Below, in pieces: positions 36,886-49,274 of a stretch of DNA of 64,000 nt. Made by a program: the position numbers and the translations under genes. Source of the DNA: Cladobotryum mycophilum (lineage: Eukaryota > Ascomycota > Sordariomycetes > Hypocreales > Hypocreaceae). The stretch spans positions 6,634,001 through 6,698,000 of the forward strand of contig CM071590.1 in assembly GCA_036429605.1 (NCBI GenBank), read 5' to 3'. Position 1 is the first letter of the stretch. Each line of letters opens with the position of its first letter. Under the pieces are notes generated by a model that was not told where the DNA came from, did no database searches, and was given only the letters and a program-made list of their open reading frames with translations.

Positions 36886-38755
36886 GTATACTGGACACCT
36901 TCCCCGTCTTTTTCATTTCATCCATCCTGGTGTGCTTGTCCAGTGTGTCGCGCACCTTTCTTCGTCTTGCTCACCCATCACCCTCGTCCTGTCTCTTCTA
37001 TACCTACATCATGTCCCTTGCTGTGCTGATGGTTATTATGCCTTTTTCGCCCCGTCATCTGTCAACAGTATCTGAGTGTCCTTATCCTTGATTATGCGTC
37101 TCCTCGTCGGATTTCGTCTAATATCCTTCAGGCGTTATCAAGACTCGAGCCAATGCCGTCCAATTATCAGCGCCAGAGCCAGCCCAGAGTGATGTCGATG
37201 GCAACGACGAACCATCTCGCCTGTTGACTGAGGCTGATGACGACTCCGAGTACAATTCAAAGGATATCCGTGTCAATGCGGGCACCTTGGAAGAGCTGGG
37301 AGTTGATAATGATGTTATGGATGCTTGTATTCTCCATAATTTAAGCAAATGGGAATATACATGAAAATGTTATTGATCTGTATAGTGTAACTTTCTATGT
37401 TTTCAGAATAAATATAATCATTTCTATACATTACTCATGTGTCTTTCAACCACCACCATTTCCCAGCATTACCAATGTTTCCCTGCATTACCAATGTTTC
37501 CCTGCATTACCGATGTTTTCCTCAATTACTGGACCGAGAGACCAAAGTTGACAAAAGGTTTCTGCACTCAGAGTCTGTCTGTTAAAGGTTGTCCGGAGCT
37601 GTCTTGGTCGGCATCCTATAGTTAATTGATGTGGTTGTTGTATACGCGCAGAGGTGAAGAACAGCGCAGCCAAGATGCATCAACAAGAGACCCCACAACG
37701 AGAGATATCATGACACCCTCTAGAAAAGTGGAAAAAATTGACATGCAGGTGGAGTGATTGCCTGTTGTCTTGAGATCTTATTGCCCGAGAAGGAGCGGAT
37801 GAGTATGTCTCTTGCCTAATGTGCTGTTATCACGTGTAGAATACGCCATTGCGGGCAATTACGCAGGCAAGTGAAGAATTCTCTTTGTCCTTTTCTCTCC
37901 AAACTTTCAAGCATTCCATCGTGACTCGTTTCGAGATATCGCCTCGTCCGCTTCCCATCTTCGCCATTGTGGTTGTTTATTCTTTTGCTGCCACCAGTCT
38001 TCTTTTGGAACTGGAACGACCCTCCGCCCCTCTCTTGTGCCAGGCCTCCTTGAGACTGGAACAATTCAGTATGTCTCCTTGATGTAAGTCTCCATAGCCC
38101 TCTGAAACGGTCTATTACTAACATGGTGTCTGGACCCTGTTCGAGCGAGTCGAGCTGCGATCAAGTTAAACCCTATCGCTGAAGCTACTCAAGCCGAAAC
38201 CTCCGACAACGAGACGTCCGCTTTCTTCCCGACGCCTCACACTGCCAAGCACCGACGCACAGCCAACCGGTCCCCCTCTCCTCCACCAGAGTCAAGTCGC
38301 CGCGGACGCAAGGCCCGCAAGGTCGTAGCGGAAAGTGAGGAATGAGGATGACTTTGTGCCAGAAGCGAACCCACAGGCCGCACGCACAACTGGGTCCAAA
38401 CGTACGCTGCTTCATTCCATATACTTTCAGATATCAGCGGTACAATCGCCACAACCAAAACAGCCATGGCTGGCACAACCCGTGAGCAAGTTCAAGATGC
38501 GTTTGATCCATAGCAAGTCAATTTCAGCAAGAATTATGCGACTACAGGCTTGTGTTTGGTGATTTTGAAACCATTATTGTATCCACCCCGAGATTTATTT
38601 CAACTTCTTCAGATCCATTTTTGTCTTTCATTAATTCGAATATCGATGTGTACATGACACGTAAGAGCTTGAAAGTCCAAAGGTGTAGGGCTTTCCATTT
38701 GTCTTTCATCCTTGTGATATTTTAGGCCTTGTGAACGGAAGCCCATAATGGAAAC
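36886..38755. other. Relic DNA with minisatellite locus D and two short open stretches
   Basis: Locus D (37440-37515) has about four 18-nt units whose reverse complement reads GGTAATGCAGGGAAACAT. On the plus strand, 37130-37362 is an open acidic stretch ending DACILHNLSKWEYT and 38180-38345 an open basic Ser/Pro/Arg stretch ending RKARKVVAESEE. They look like exon relics of nuclear or transposon proteins but cannot be joined, so no product is assigned. The rest shows nothing. Confidence 0.4.
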
Positions 38756-41079
38756 TTAGGTCGCATTTGTTACTGCTTTCGCAGCTTCATGAGACTGTGT
38801 CATGGCGCACCTGCTCAATCGATTGAGCTCTACGATGAACTCGTGAGCCTGTCTCAGATAGGTCATCTCAAAAAACGTCACTCTGCGCATCGGCATGCTT
38901 CTGATGACGTTCGAGGCGGTGTTCAGGAGATCCATATCATGCATGGCATGCTCACCAAGCGGGTTTCTTAGGATATTGAAGAACAGAGTCATGACTGCGG
39001 ACATTGGATAGAAGATGAAGGCCCTGGGAATAGTTAGCTACAATGCATAGATCGCATGAAAGAGCGCGGTTGATGTCCACATACCAAAATGCTTCACCGG
39101 CAAGTCTATGTCCTGCGGCACTGAGATAAATGAGTGTCGATCGGCTTGCTTCCACCGACAGATCAAGGCTGGACTGGACACCAAAAGAACGTTCTTTTCC
39201 AGGCCCATTCCAGTCAGACGCGCACCTCCCGCTAGCACTGTGAATGACATTGACAAGGTAGTGGTAGTCAAGCGTCAGCTCAATGTGCAGCATGCTTCTC
39301 GCCTCGCTCAGATCCGGAGCCAGTCTCACGTTCTTGGAGACATACAAAAGAGGCGAGAATTCTGGCGGCACAGAAACGCGCCAGCGTTCGAGTTCCTCGT
39401 CAAGCTCGCGGATTGTTCGCAGAAGCTCGGCGTCGGACTTTTTAACGATGCTGTTGAGTAGAGAGCAGTACAGGCCTTGGATTTGAGACGACACAAACGG
39501 AGATCGCCGGTAAACCATGGAGGATGGTCGTCTAATTTAGTGGATGCGCCGTCATGTAGCAGGAAGCGATTTTCGATGTATCCTTCGGGAAGGGTGAGAT
39601 CGCAAAAGTCGTCAGTTATGATTGGAGGTTGACCTGTACGCAGCGCAATGTCTTTGTCAAACACATAACACAACCAGAATAGCACACGGACGTGTCGGTC
39701 TTCACGATCCTGCAGAGTCATTGGATGATCCTTGGGCAGAGAAAAGGCTTGAGCGTGGCCGCCTAGCGAAAAGACGATGCGACAGCCAAGGGCATGATAC
39801 ATGGACATTGATTGTAATCTTCCACAAAGAGTCTCGTGAAGTACCTACACAGAGTCAGAGAGATGAAATTTGAGGGGATGATCCTACCTACCAGCATGAT
39901 AGCCGTCTGCAAAGTTGTGACACTAACGTCCTCGAGAACCTCTGCAAGCAAGCTTTGGGCTTCTTTTGCGCATGCATCACTGTCGACGTACGAAGCAGCT
40001 TCCTGCTCGCGGAAGTGACAGCCCCCAATAGCGAGAAACATTAAAACACATGCTTTGGCGGATTTCTGTTCAAGTGTTGGCGCGGAGCCGCGCGAGCAGT
40101 ATGCCAATCGAATAGTTTGCTGAAAGAGAACTCGTTCTACCAATGGAAAGACGAGGCTGAAATCGGTCTCGAGGAAGGCTTGCAGCAGGTACTCGGTGAC
40201 CCATCTCTCTGGAAGTACAGCTCTCTGGCCTTGGGTGACTTGAGGTGGCTCAGTAGGAACGGGTGGAAGGTGCTCGGTATGGTGATCATCATGGTGAGGA
40301 TCCGGGGAATAGCTCAGCGACAGTCTTTGGAATGAGGGCAATTGGCCTGTCCTCGAATAGATCCATTGTTCGCCTCGAGCCGTGAGATGAGGGAACCCAT
40401 TCCGTGAACAGAGTGTACCGAGATTCTGGCCAGCAAAGTAAATTTGGCCAAGGACAGCAGTATTCAGCCGTCTGAAATAGGGGTGCGACACAGGCTCGGA
40501 TTGGCCAACTTGACATCCCGGGCAGCTATGGTTCTGAATGCCCCGGTGGATGGGTTGATTGGGTTCCGAGTTTCGGGATCCGGGCGTAGACACGGCAGTC
40601 CCGTGCTCTGGTGAAGATCCTTGGCTTTCTTCCTTGTTGACAACGCTTGTACTGGCGAGTGCTTGCCCGATACTCTCGATTTGCTCGACCAAGTTGCGCT
40701 GGGAGCCGATATTAGTCCTAGATGAGCGTCGGTTAGCATGGGTCTCAGATAATTGGATCCCAACTGAAAATCCCCTGCATCACTTACTTTAGGCGCCGTT
40801 TCCTACCCCTAACGCGCGTGTAGGAACACTGAGTGCCTTGGTGGTGGCACCAGTTGCATTCGGACCAGCCTTCAGAGGTGTCGCACTGAATCTAATTTGG
40901 CAGCCATGATGTGTAAGCGGATGTTCTGAGACGATGAGCAGCAAGTTGAATATGATGAGTACACGTCGGCAGCTGAATCCCGTCTTGTGGGAATGGAGAA
41001 AATCCCATCAGCTAGTAGTTCAAGGTATACGAACTTTTCTCTTGTGACAAGCATCACAGGCACGCTTTTGCGCAACCAT
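38756..41079 (-). CDS. Zn2Cys6 transcription factor 1 with fungal_trans domain (frame broken once)
   Basis: Nuclear sequence-specific regulator. From the ATG at 41079 the first exon encodes RACDACHKRKV; after a long intron the zinc cluster finishes with CDTSEGWSECNWC and GTQCSYTRVRGRKRRLK, giving the six Cys of a Zn2Cys6 cluster followed by a basic stretch. The fungal_trans middle homology region follows (YHALGCRI, ALRTGQPPII, DDFCDLTLPEGY, WFTGDLRLCRLKSK, SDAELLRTIRELDEELERW). Introns near 40780, 39890 and 39060 join in frame. The frame is lost at a five-T run (five A on the coding strand) at 39439-39443: one more base would restore the conserved LKKSDAELL pattern. This is either a real null mutation or a homopolymer error. 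It shares a 1.39-kb divergent promoter with the PDR pump, which it may control. Confidence 0.85.
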
Positions 41080-41725
41080 GTTTTTTTTTTGGAGATTCTC
41101 TTATGAAGCGAAGCAGAGAGCAGAAGCGTACTCTATCGGTAGTGATCTTGAGCGTGAGCAGCGACAACCATATCTCAGGTGTGTTGATATTAACTTTGCT
41201 TTGGTCAAAGGGCAGCTCAAAGGATGGGTCATGAGTAGGCTACGCGTGGCGTTCGGACTCCGTCCTGGGCGTTCGGTCACATCTCTCTTTCGACTGAGGC
41301 GACGGATCCCTCCGGATTTGACATGGCTGTGCATGATGCGAGGCACAATCCGCTGGGGGAGGGTTCAGTCTGCCGAGCGCTCCGAATAAAGACCCGAGTA
41401 GCGAGGGATGAATTTCCGCTGACTAAGCGGCAGTTGAGATTTCCGGGCAGCTCTTTGTTCGGTCAAACAGCCGATTTGGGCCTGGATCTGCACCAGCATC
41501 TGTCCAGAATATGGGGATGACGCAAGGGGGGCCATGTCATCACATCCAACCGATGATTTACACGAGGCTGGACCGGGAGATCGGCCTTCTTTTTTCTTCT
41601 TTTCCTTCTGGACCGCCATTTCATGTTGTTGTTGCCGCTTAGTCATGAATTGATGCATCGTCATGTTTCATTGAACGGTGCATATTTCCGAAGACACGTG
41701 GTGTAAGTTGGGCAGCACCACTATT

Positions 41726-41732
41726 TACCGAG
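41726..41732 (+). promoter_or_regulatory. TACCGAG site 1
   Basis: Context TTTACCGAGACT. It lies 647 bp upstream of regulator 1 and 743 bp upstream of the pump. Confidence 0.45.
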
Positions 41733-42250
41733 ACTTCTGGAACACGATATACAGATACTTATGGCCATGTTCCCACAAGTCAATCTCTTTATTATCTTGA
41801 ATCAAGATAATCAACGTCATGTCTGTCAATGGGTCGGTCGTTCATAGCCTAACTGGTCCGAATTTTTCTCCTGGCCTACCCTATAATTGACTTCCCGATT
41901 ACTTAAGCGGTATTTTGCCCTTGTAGCTCCTCGTAACGAAGAGAATGACTAAGCGGCAAAAATCAGTTAAGGGGGGCTCAAACATGCAAGATGTAAGATG
42001 GGCTCCGGGATGATGCGAGTGCGATTTGATGGCAATCCATCCAATCCCTCTAATCCATCCAGCGATCCATCCAACAATCCATCCATCCTTTTGCTTAATG
42101 CGGCCTGCCGGAGCCACTTTCAGCTGCAAATTTCCGTGTCACAAAGTTCAAGGATTACTTTTTCACTGCGGTCATGATTAATAGTTTCTTGATAACGCAA
42201 GTTAGCCTTACAAATTCCTTCGGACTCTGGTCGCTCGGCACTCTTGACAA

Positions 42251-42257
42251 TACCGAG
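42251..42257 (+). promoter_or_regulatory. TACCGAG site 2
   Basis: Context CAATACCGAGACC, 218 bp upstream of the pump ATG. Confidence 0.5.
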
Positions 42258-42468
42258 ACCCACCATCATAAAGGGTGATAAGAGAGTTGGCAGTAGCCTT
42301 TCAAATCATGATGGATATCCACAGTAGAGACATGACAATTTTTGCAGTTTTATATAAATCACCTTCCCCTGAATTATTATCTTCCTGATCGATTCCTTAA
42401 CTACAAATTTCCACTTCAGTCAACCATACACCTACCCGGACCAACGACCGGCCTCCTCGTTGCCCAAG

Positions 42469-45400
42469 ATGGAGTCCGAAAGCCATGAAACACTGGCTCT
42501 TGATCATCATCACCATCAGAATTTCGAACGCAAGCCCAAGGATAACGAATGGCACTTGAAGCAAAGGGTCGTCGGATTCAGAGAGAGGGACAAGGCTTCG
42601 GGTTTCCCAGCTCGTGAGCTGGGTGTCACATGGCAGAACCTCACCGTAGAGGCCATTAGTGCCGATGCAGCCATTCACGAAAACGTTTTTTCTCAATTCA
42701 ACATCCCCAAACTTATTCAAGAGTCACGACGCAAGCCCTCACTTCGAAAGATTCTCGACAACAGCCATGGATGTGTCAAGCCAGGTGAAATGCTGCTTGT
42801 CTTGGGTCGACCAGGCTCAGGCTGCACGACCCTGCTCAACATGTTGGCCAACAAGCGAAGCGGATTTGCCAATGTCTCCGGAGACGTACACTACGGATCC
42901 ATGAAGGCCGAAGAAGCCAAGCAATACAAGGGACAAATCGTCATCAACAACGAAGAAGAAGTATTCTTCCCTTCCCTTACCGTGAGACAGACCATGGACT
43001 TTGCGACAAGGTTAAAAGTCCCGTTCCGTTTGCCAGAAGGGGTCAACACACAGGAGGACTACCGATTCGAGATGCGCGACTTCTTGTTAAAGTCCATGGG
43101 AATTGAACACACTCTCGATACAAAAGTCGGAAACGCTTTCGTGCGGGGTGTTTCAGGTGGTGAGCGAAAGCGAGTCTCCATCATTGAGTGTATGGCATCA
43201 GAGGGAAGCGTTTTCTGCTGGGATAACTCCACAAGAGGACTGGATGCCAGCACGTAAGTTATTCGGATCGAATCACATACTTTCGAAGCTAACTTTCATT
43301 AGGGCATTGGAATACACAAAGGCTATTCGAGCCATGACCGACGTCCTTGGCCTTGCCTCTATCGTCACTCTATACCAAGCCGGCAATGGCATTTACAATC
43401 TCTTCGACAAGGTGCTCGTCCTCGACGAAGGCAAGGAGATCTACTACGGTCCCCTGCAAGAGGCTCGTCCTTTTATGGAGGCCTTGGGCTTCATCTGCCA
43501 GGACGGTGCTAATATTGCCGACTACTTGACTGGTGTCACCGTCCCTACCGAGCGAAAGATCCGCCCAGAGTTCAAGCACAAGTTTCCTCGCACAGCGGAT
43601 GCAATCAGAACGGAATATGAGGGGTCATCAACACATAAACGAATGAGGTTGGAGTACAACTACCCACTGACGGACGAGGCTAAGCAAAAGACCGAGCTCT
43701 TTGCCCAAGGCATCGCTCAGGAAAAGGACAAGGGACTGTCCAAGACGAGTCCATATACCGTCAGCTTTACCAAGCAAGTCAAAACCTGTGTGCAACGCCA
43801 ATACCAGATTCTCTGGGGCGACAGGGCTACCTTTGTCATCAAGCAGATATCAACCATTGTGCAGGCACTCATCGCTGGCTCACTATTCTACAATGCGCCA
43901 AACACATCGGGCGGCCTGTTTAGCAAGTCCGGTGCTTTATTCTTCTCCTTATTGTTCAATAGCTTGCTTGCCATGTCAGAGGTCACCGACTCCTTTACCG
44001 GCCGACCTGTCCTCATTAAACACAAATCGTTTGCCTTCTTCCACCCTGCAGCTTTCTGCATTGCCCAAATTGCCGCTGATATTCCCGTCATCCTGTTTCA
44101 AGTATCTACCTTCTCCATCATCCTTTACTTCATGGTCGGTCTCACGAGGGAAGCTGGGGCTTTCTTCACCTTTTGGGTCATTGTGATTGCCACAACCATG
44201 TGCATGACTGCTTTGTTCAGAGCAATCGGCGCCGCCTTTAGCACATTCGATGGAGCTTCCAAGGTTTCTGGCTTCCTCATTTCTGCAAGCATCATGTACA
44301 CAGGATATATGATTCAAAAGCCACACATGCATCCCTGGTTCGTGTGGATCTTCTGGATTGATCCCTTGGCATATGCATTCAACGCTCTTCTATCCAACGA
44401 GTTCCACGGCAAGACAATCCCTTGCGTCGGAAACAACCTGATTCCCAACGGACCTGGCTACTCTGATGTAGCTCATCAGGCTTGCTCCGGCGTCGGAGGA
44501 GCTATTCCGGGGCAGACCTTTGTTTTGGGCGATAACTACTTGGCATCTCTCTCCTACAGCCACTCTCATCTTTGGCGAAATTTCGGCATCGTTTTGGTGT
44601 GGTGGGCATTTTTCGTCGCAATCACCATTTGGTCAACTTCTCGGTGGCGATCGTCCTCGGAGAGTGGGCCTAGCTTGCTCATCCCCAGAGAGAACGCTCG
44701 CATTGTCAAGGCTCGTCAACAGACTGATGAAGAATCGGGCACTGAAAAGACGCAGACTGCAGGTCAAGAATCGCAGACGGAGCGCGAGTCCAGCGATGAG
44801 ACTGCAGCCACACCGAACCTCGTCCGCAACACATCGGTATTCACCTGGAAAAATCTCTCATACACCGTCAAGACCCCTACTGGTGACCGCCTTCTTCTTG
44901 ATAATGTGCAAGGGTGGGTCAAGCCTGGCAACCTGACAGCGCTAATGGGATCATCTGGTGCCGGTAAGACGACTCTGCTTGATGTCCTTGCCCAGCGTAA
45001 AACCGAAGGCCAGATTCATGGCTCAATCATGGTAGATGGTCGTCCGCTACCGATCTCGTTCCAGAGGTCTACTGGTTATTGCGAACAGCTTGATGTCCAC
45101 GAACCCTACGCCACAGTCAGAGAGGCTCTCGAATTTTCTGCTCTTCTTCGCCAAGCGCGCGAGACGCCGCGAGAGGAAAAGCTGGCTTATGTTAACACGA
45201 TTATTGATCTGCTCGAGTTGCATGACCTTGCTGATACACTCATCGGAGAGGTCGGCGCTGGTCTAACCGTTGAACAGCGCAAGCGCGTCACCATTGGCGT
45301 CGAGTTGGTTTCCAAGCCTAGCATTCTCATTTTCTTGGACGAACCGACATCCGGTTTGGATGGCCAGTCGGCCTTTCACACCGTTCGGTTCTTGCGGAAG

Positions 45401-46744
45401 CTCGCTGCTGTTGGTCAGGCTGTCCTCGTCACTATCCATCAACCCTCTGCTCAGCTTTTTGCCCAATTTGATACGCTTTTGTTGCTCGCCAAGGGTGGCA
45501 AGACCGTCTACTTTGGAGAGATTGGTGAGCAAGCCAAGACAATCAGGGAATACTTTGGACGCAATGGAGCTCCCTGTCCCGTAGAAGTTAACCCCGCAGA
45601 GCACATGATTGATGTTGTATCCGGAACTCTTTCACTCGGCAAAGACTGGAACGAGGTCTGGCTGACCTCTCCTGAATACACGGTCATGAATTCGGAGCTT
45701 GATCACATGATCAACGAAGCCGCGTCAAAGCCCTCAGGGGTGCATGACGACGGCAACGAGTTTGCAACTTCCTTCTGGGAACAGGCCAAGCTTGTCACAC
45801 AGCGAATGAACGTTTCCTTGTATCGAAACACTGACTATGTCAACAACAAATTTGCTTTGCACATCTTCTCTGCTTTGTTCAACGGATTTAGTTTCTGGAT
45901 GGTCAAGGGGAGCATCAGCGATCTGCAACTCAAGTTATTCACAATCTTCAACTTCATTTTTGTCGCTCCAGGTGTCCTTGCACAGCTTCAGCCCTTGTTT
46001 ATTCATCGCCGTGATATCTTCGAGACTCGCGAGAAGAAGTCCAAGATGTACTCCTGGGTCGCCTTCGTCACCGGCCTCATCGTATCCGAGGTGCCCTACC
46101 TCATCATTTGCGCGGTACTCTACTTTGTCTCATGGTACTGGACCGTTGGATTCGGCACAGAGTTAGGCTCATCCCGTGCTGGCGGTACATTCTATGTTAT
46201 GCTGGCATACGAGTTCTTGTACACTGGCATCGGTCAATTCATTGCCGCCTACGCACCAAATGAAGTCTTTGCAGCGCTGGTGAACCCTCTTATTATTGGT
46301 ACTCTGGTGAGCTTCTGCGGAGTGCTTGTGCCATATGGGCAGATAGAGGCATTCTGGAGGTACTGGCTCTACTATCTCAACCCATTCAACTACCTCATGG
46401 GCAGTATGTTGACGTTCAACATTTGGGGAGCCGAGATTAAATGTTCCGAAAAAGAGTTTGCCCTCTTTAATCCACCAAATGGTACAACCTGTGGCGAATA
46501 CTTGACCTCTTTCTTGTCTCACGCCCCAGGTGCAGTGAGCAATCTTATCAACCCAGACGCGACATCCGGTTGCAAAGTTTGCACCTTTTCCAGGGGTGAG
46601 GACTATCTCTACAGTTTGAACTTGAAGAAATATTCGTATGGATGGAGAGATGCAGGAATCGTGACTCTCATGGTCTTTAGCTCATATGCGCTGGTATACG
46701 CACTCATGAAGCTCAGAACCAAGGCGTCAAAGAAGGCAGAGTAG
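42469..46744 (+). CDS. PDR-type (ABCG) full-size ABC transporter
   Basis: ATP-driven plasma-membrane drug or metabolite exporter with (NBD-TMD)2 order. Exons 42469-43253 and 43303-46744 join to 1408 aa, the usual size for short-N-terminus fungal PDR pumps. NBD1 has the PDR-specific degenerate Walker A GRPGSGCTT, signature VSGGERKRVSI and WDNSTRGLDAST. NBD2 has a canonical Walker A GSSGAGKTT, an altered signature LTVEQRKRV and Walker B LIFLDEPTSGLD. This asymmetry is normal for PDR pumps. Six hydrophobic helices follow each NBD. PDR family boxes are YTGYMIQKPHMHPWFVWIF and, near the end, WRYWLYYLNPFNYLMG. I chose the Met at 42469 because no ATG precedes it in frame. The promoter holds TACCGAG 218 bp upstream. 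It is a plausible efflux arm for the substrate or product of the BVMO pathway. Confidence 0.96.
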
Positions 46745-46936
46745 CTGGGCTACCGTGAACATTCCGTCATTTATTGTATATTTCTTTATTACTTTTCTTT
46801 TTCTTTCACATTATGCACTAGACTATAAACATTATAGACATACGGAGTAGATACAATTAGCAATGCAAATAGAGACTGAACAGCCATGAATTTCATTCTG
46901 AACACATGTGACTGGCCTCGAAACCCGTGACCAGAT

Positions 46937-48874
46937 TCAATAACCTAGGAAATTACTAGATTCCAACATGTCGAATGAGGTCATGTCCATTCCTAACATG
47001 TCAAACATGGTAAAGTCGGATTCGAGAGCTAGATCATCTCGGCGGTCGTTGCCATCGAGAGCCGTGGGGTCCACTGACTCCATTTGGCTGCAAAACTTGG
47101 ACGGAAAGGGGAATAACTGGTTGAGACAGGATTCAAGTTTATACACCGTCGCATTGCTTGGCCCTGATTGACTCGCTGGCCGTTCTGAAGCTGTTGACCA
47201 CTGGCGAAGTCTGTGGATTTTGCTCAAGACAAAGCTGGCGCCGCCATACTTTGCCTTCATGCGCAGAAGAACCGAGCAGATGACATCAAGTTGGTCACTG
47301 ATGGAGTTCCTGTTTTCTGCCTGCGGAGAATGGAAGATGAGCGGCAGAGCGGCGGCCATGATTAGAAACCCGTGGTGATGCAACAGGTAGGCGGCTTGCT
47401 CTCGGGAATTTATTTCGTCGTAGAGTGCAGCCATGCAGGATGATGCTACCAACGAAGAGGTTGATGGTTGCCATTGCGTGTGCTGCCTCTGATTCAGCAT
47501 CTGTATCATGATGATGGCTGCAAAGTAGTAAATGTGGATCTCAGACGCGACTCTAGAGAACGGCAACCTTTCTCCTCCCGAGTCAAATAAGCGAGCTTCG
47601 TGGGGCAGATCTCTTTGCCAATCACACAATAAGGTGATAATACTACCCATCTCCTCAGATGGGATTTCACGTTTCCTCGCGTTGAGTTGACCAATCTTAC
47701 CAATCACATGGATAACTTTATGCCCCTCCAGGGCCAAGGCTGCCCCCACAGCATGACGAGAAAAGTCTGCCAAGGATAGAGGAAGTAGATCTGAGTCATC
47801 CATACTTAGAGCAGGTGGACGACCCCAGCAAGCCACCATCATTTTGTCAGTCATCTATTGATGTTAGCGAGACCTTCCCAAAACAATAATCCATGAAGCC
47901 TACAATAAGGTGCCAGAATATCCGGCGAAGACATGATGCATTGGCGTGATGTTTGTATGTCGCTTGCTTGTGTAAACCCATCTGAATCGCTAGTCGTATG
48001 GCAATGCCTGCCCATTGCCAAGGTCCGTCGAGTGTGATGAGGTCGGTAGACGCTGGACTCCAACAGGCCAAAAGACAACATGTTTTGAGGAGAACCACAG
48101 GGTCATGATGACGCTTAAAATGCACCAACGCCTTTACTTTATCGTATTGAGAGTGGGCAAAGGTGAGGTTACTCTGGTCATGGCGCATCAGGCTGCCTAC
48201 AAGGCAAATAGCCTGTTGGAGCATCACCGGCGAATCGGTAGAGAAATCGCTTGGATCTAACACGGGATGAAAAGGCAACACATTCTCAATGTATGCATCT
48301 TTCAATGCTTGAAGCAGAGGCGCTCGGGGGAGAATGTCGGCTTGGATTGCCCTGATCACTGGGTCGCTGACACCAAAAGCCGGGGAGTTGATGGCGCCCA
48401 AAGGTGATGGCTCAGCAGGCGCATCATATGCCAAAACACTGCCCTTGGCAATAAAACTAGACTGCGGCGTTGAAGAAGTAAAGAGACTGGGTTCTAGTGA
48501 AATGCTAGACTGCGAGGGGGAGTAGACGGTTATATCTCTGGCAGTTTCATCGCCCACATTCGATGGTTCAGTGATGGATCTCGATTGTGTCTGCGTTGCT
48601 GTGCGCTTCTTTCGAACGCCCTGGCGTCGACTACCCTTGCAGTAATTAGTGAATATCTCTTTGGAAGAGGCCGTCAAGGGAGGACCAACATGCACGTTTG
48701 ATTCGCGCGTCGACAGTTCTTGCAAGTCCCATCTGGGCAATCCTGCAAATTACATTTCACCTGATTCGGTCAGTGGGCGTGTACAAGGTTCGGAATGCTC
48801 GTGGCGTCTACCTTTCGGGCATGGCATTGAACGCACACTATATTCGCCCGGTCCCGAAGTGGCCTGGAGTTCAT
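46937..48874 (-). CDS. Zn2Cys6 transcription factor 2 with fungal_trans domain
   Basis: Nuclear regulator. From the ATG at 48874 exon 1 encodes CVQCHARK. A 54-nt-class intron splits the zinc cluster, which resumes VKCNLQDCPDGTC and CKNCRRANQTCML. A 50-nt intron with an ACTAAT branch box then joins to GSRRQGVRKKR, the basic linker. The middle homology region follows (FHPVLDPSDF, GMHKQATYKHH-like, RRIFWHLI). A 49-nt intron ending at about 47855 joins to MVACWGRPPALSMDDSDLLPL. The C-terminus is acidic (FTMFDMLGMD) and may be an activation domain. I find no break. One TACCGAG word lies 83 bp upstream of the ATG, so it may be autoregulated or controlled by regulator 1. It is tail-to-tail with the pump (192 bp). 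Confidence 0.88.
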
Positions 48875-48956
48875 GATGGAGAACTTGTAGCGGGTCTCGA
48901 GTACGTTTCCTCCTTATATCAGAGTGCCGACACGTCAAATTCTACGACTCGGCATG

Positions 48957-48963
48957 CTCGGTA
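48957..48963 (-). promoter_or_regulatory. TACCGAG site 3
   Basis: CTCGGTA on the plus strand, 83 bp upstream of regulator 2's ATG. Confidence 0.45.
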
Positions 48964-49274
48964 CGAAGACAATCTCTCAATCAATGCCGAGGATAAAGGG
49001 ACAGCGCACTGGATTAGCGTCCTCCTATTCTAGGCCCCGCCATGTGGGGATCAAAATCAGGGGGCACATTTGAAAGTGGGCTCTCATCGTCGGGAAGATC
49101 AGAGTAGAGAAAGCCAGAGAAATAATAGCCACCCATTCATCTGTTTGTCCGTTATAATCACCTTGCTTGCATGACCATATTCATGATGGACAACTCTTGA
49201 ATTAGAATGGTTCGAGGCATGATAAGTTACATTGCTGTCTAATCCGAGCCTTCCAGCCGTTATTCTACCTTGAT
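48964..49274. other. Spacer upstream of regulator 2
   Basis: About 310 bp; regulator 2 promoter and 3' flank of the CMD gene. Nothing else seen. Confidence 0.4.

Larger units (their letters stand above)
41080..42468. promoter_or_regulatory. Divergent promoter of regulator 1 and the PDR pump
   Basis: About 1.39 kb. It contains two TACCGAG words (41726-41732 and 42251-42257) and a TTATATAAAT-type TATA box near 42350, about 115 bp before the pump ATG. A CCATCCA-type short repeat lies at 42035-42085. The minus-strand open frame at 41365-41664 is Lys/Gln-rich and not supported as a gene. Confidence 0.6.

Noticed and set aside
37118..37348. Transposase C-terminus reading DACILHNLS
   Set aside because: Only a short resemblance; no catalytic residues or neighbouring exons support it.
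41365..41664. Lys/Gln-rich 99-aa minus-strand frame
   Set aside because: It lies in a divergent promoter with no basic-leucine-zipper register and no introns; probably chance.
47847..47875. Frameshift in regulator 2
   Set aside because: A 49-nt GT...AG intron with a GCTAAC branch box joins RRIFWHLI to the next exon in frame.
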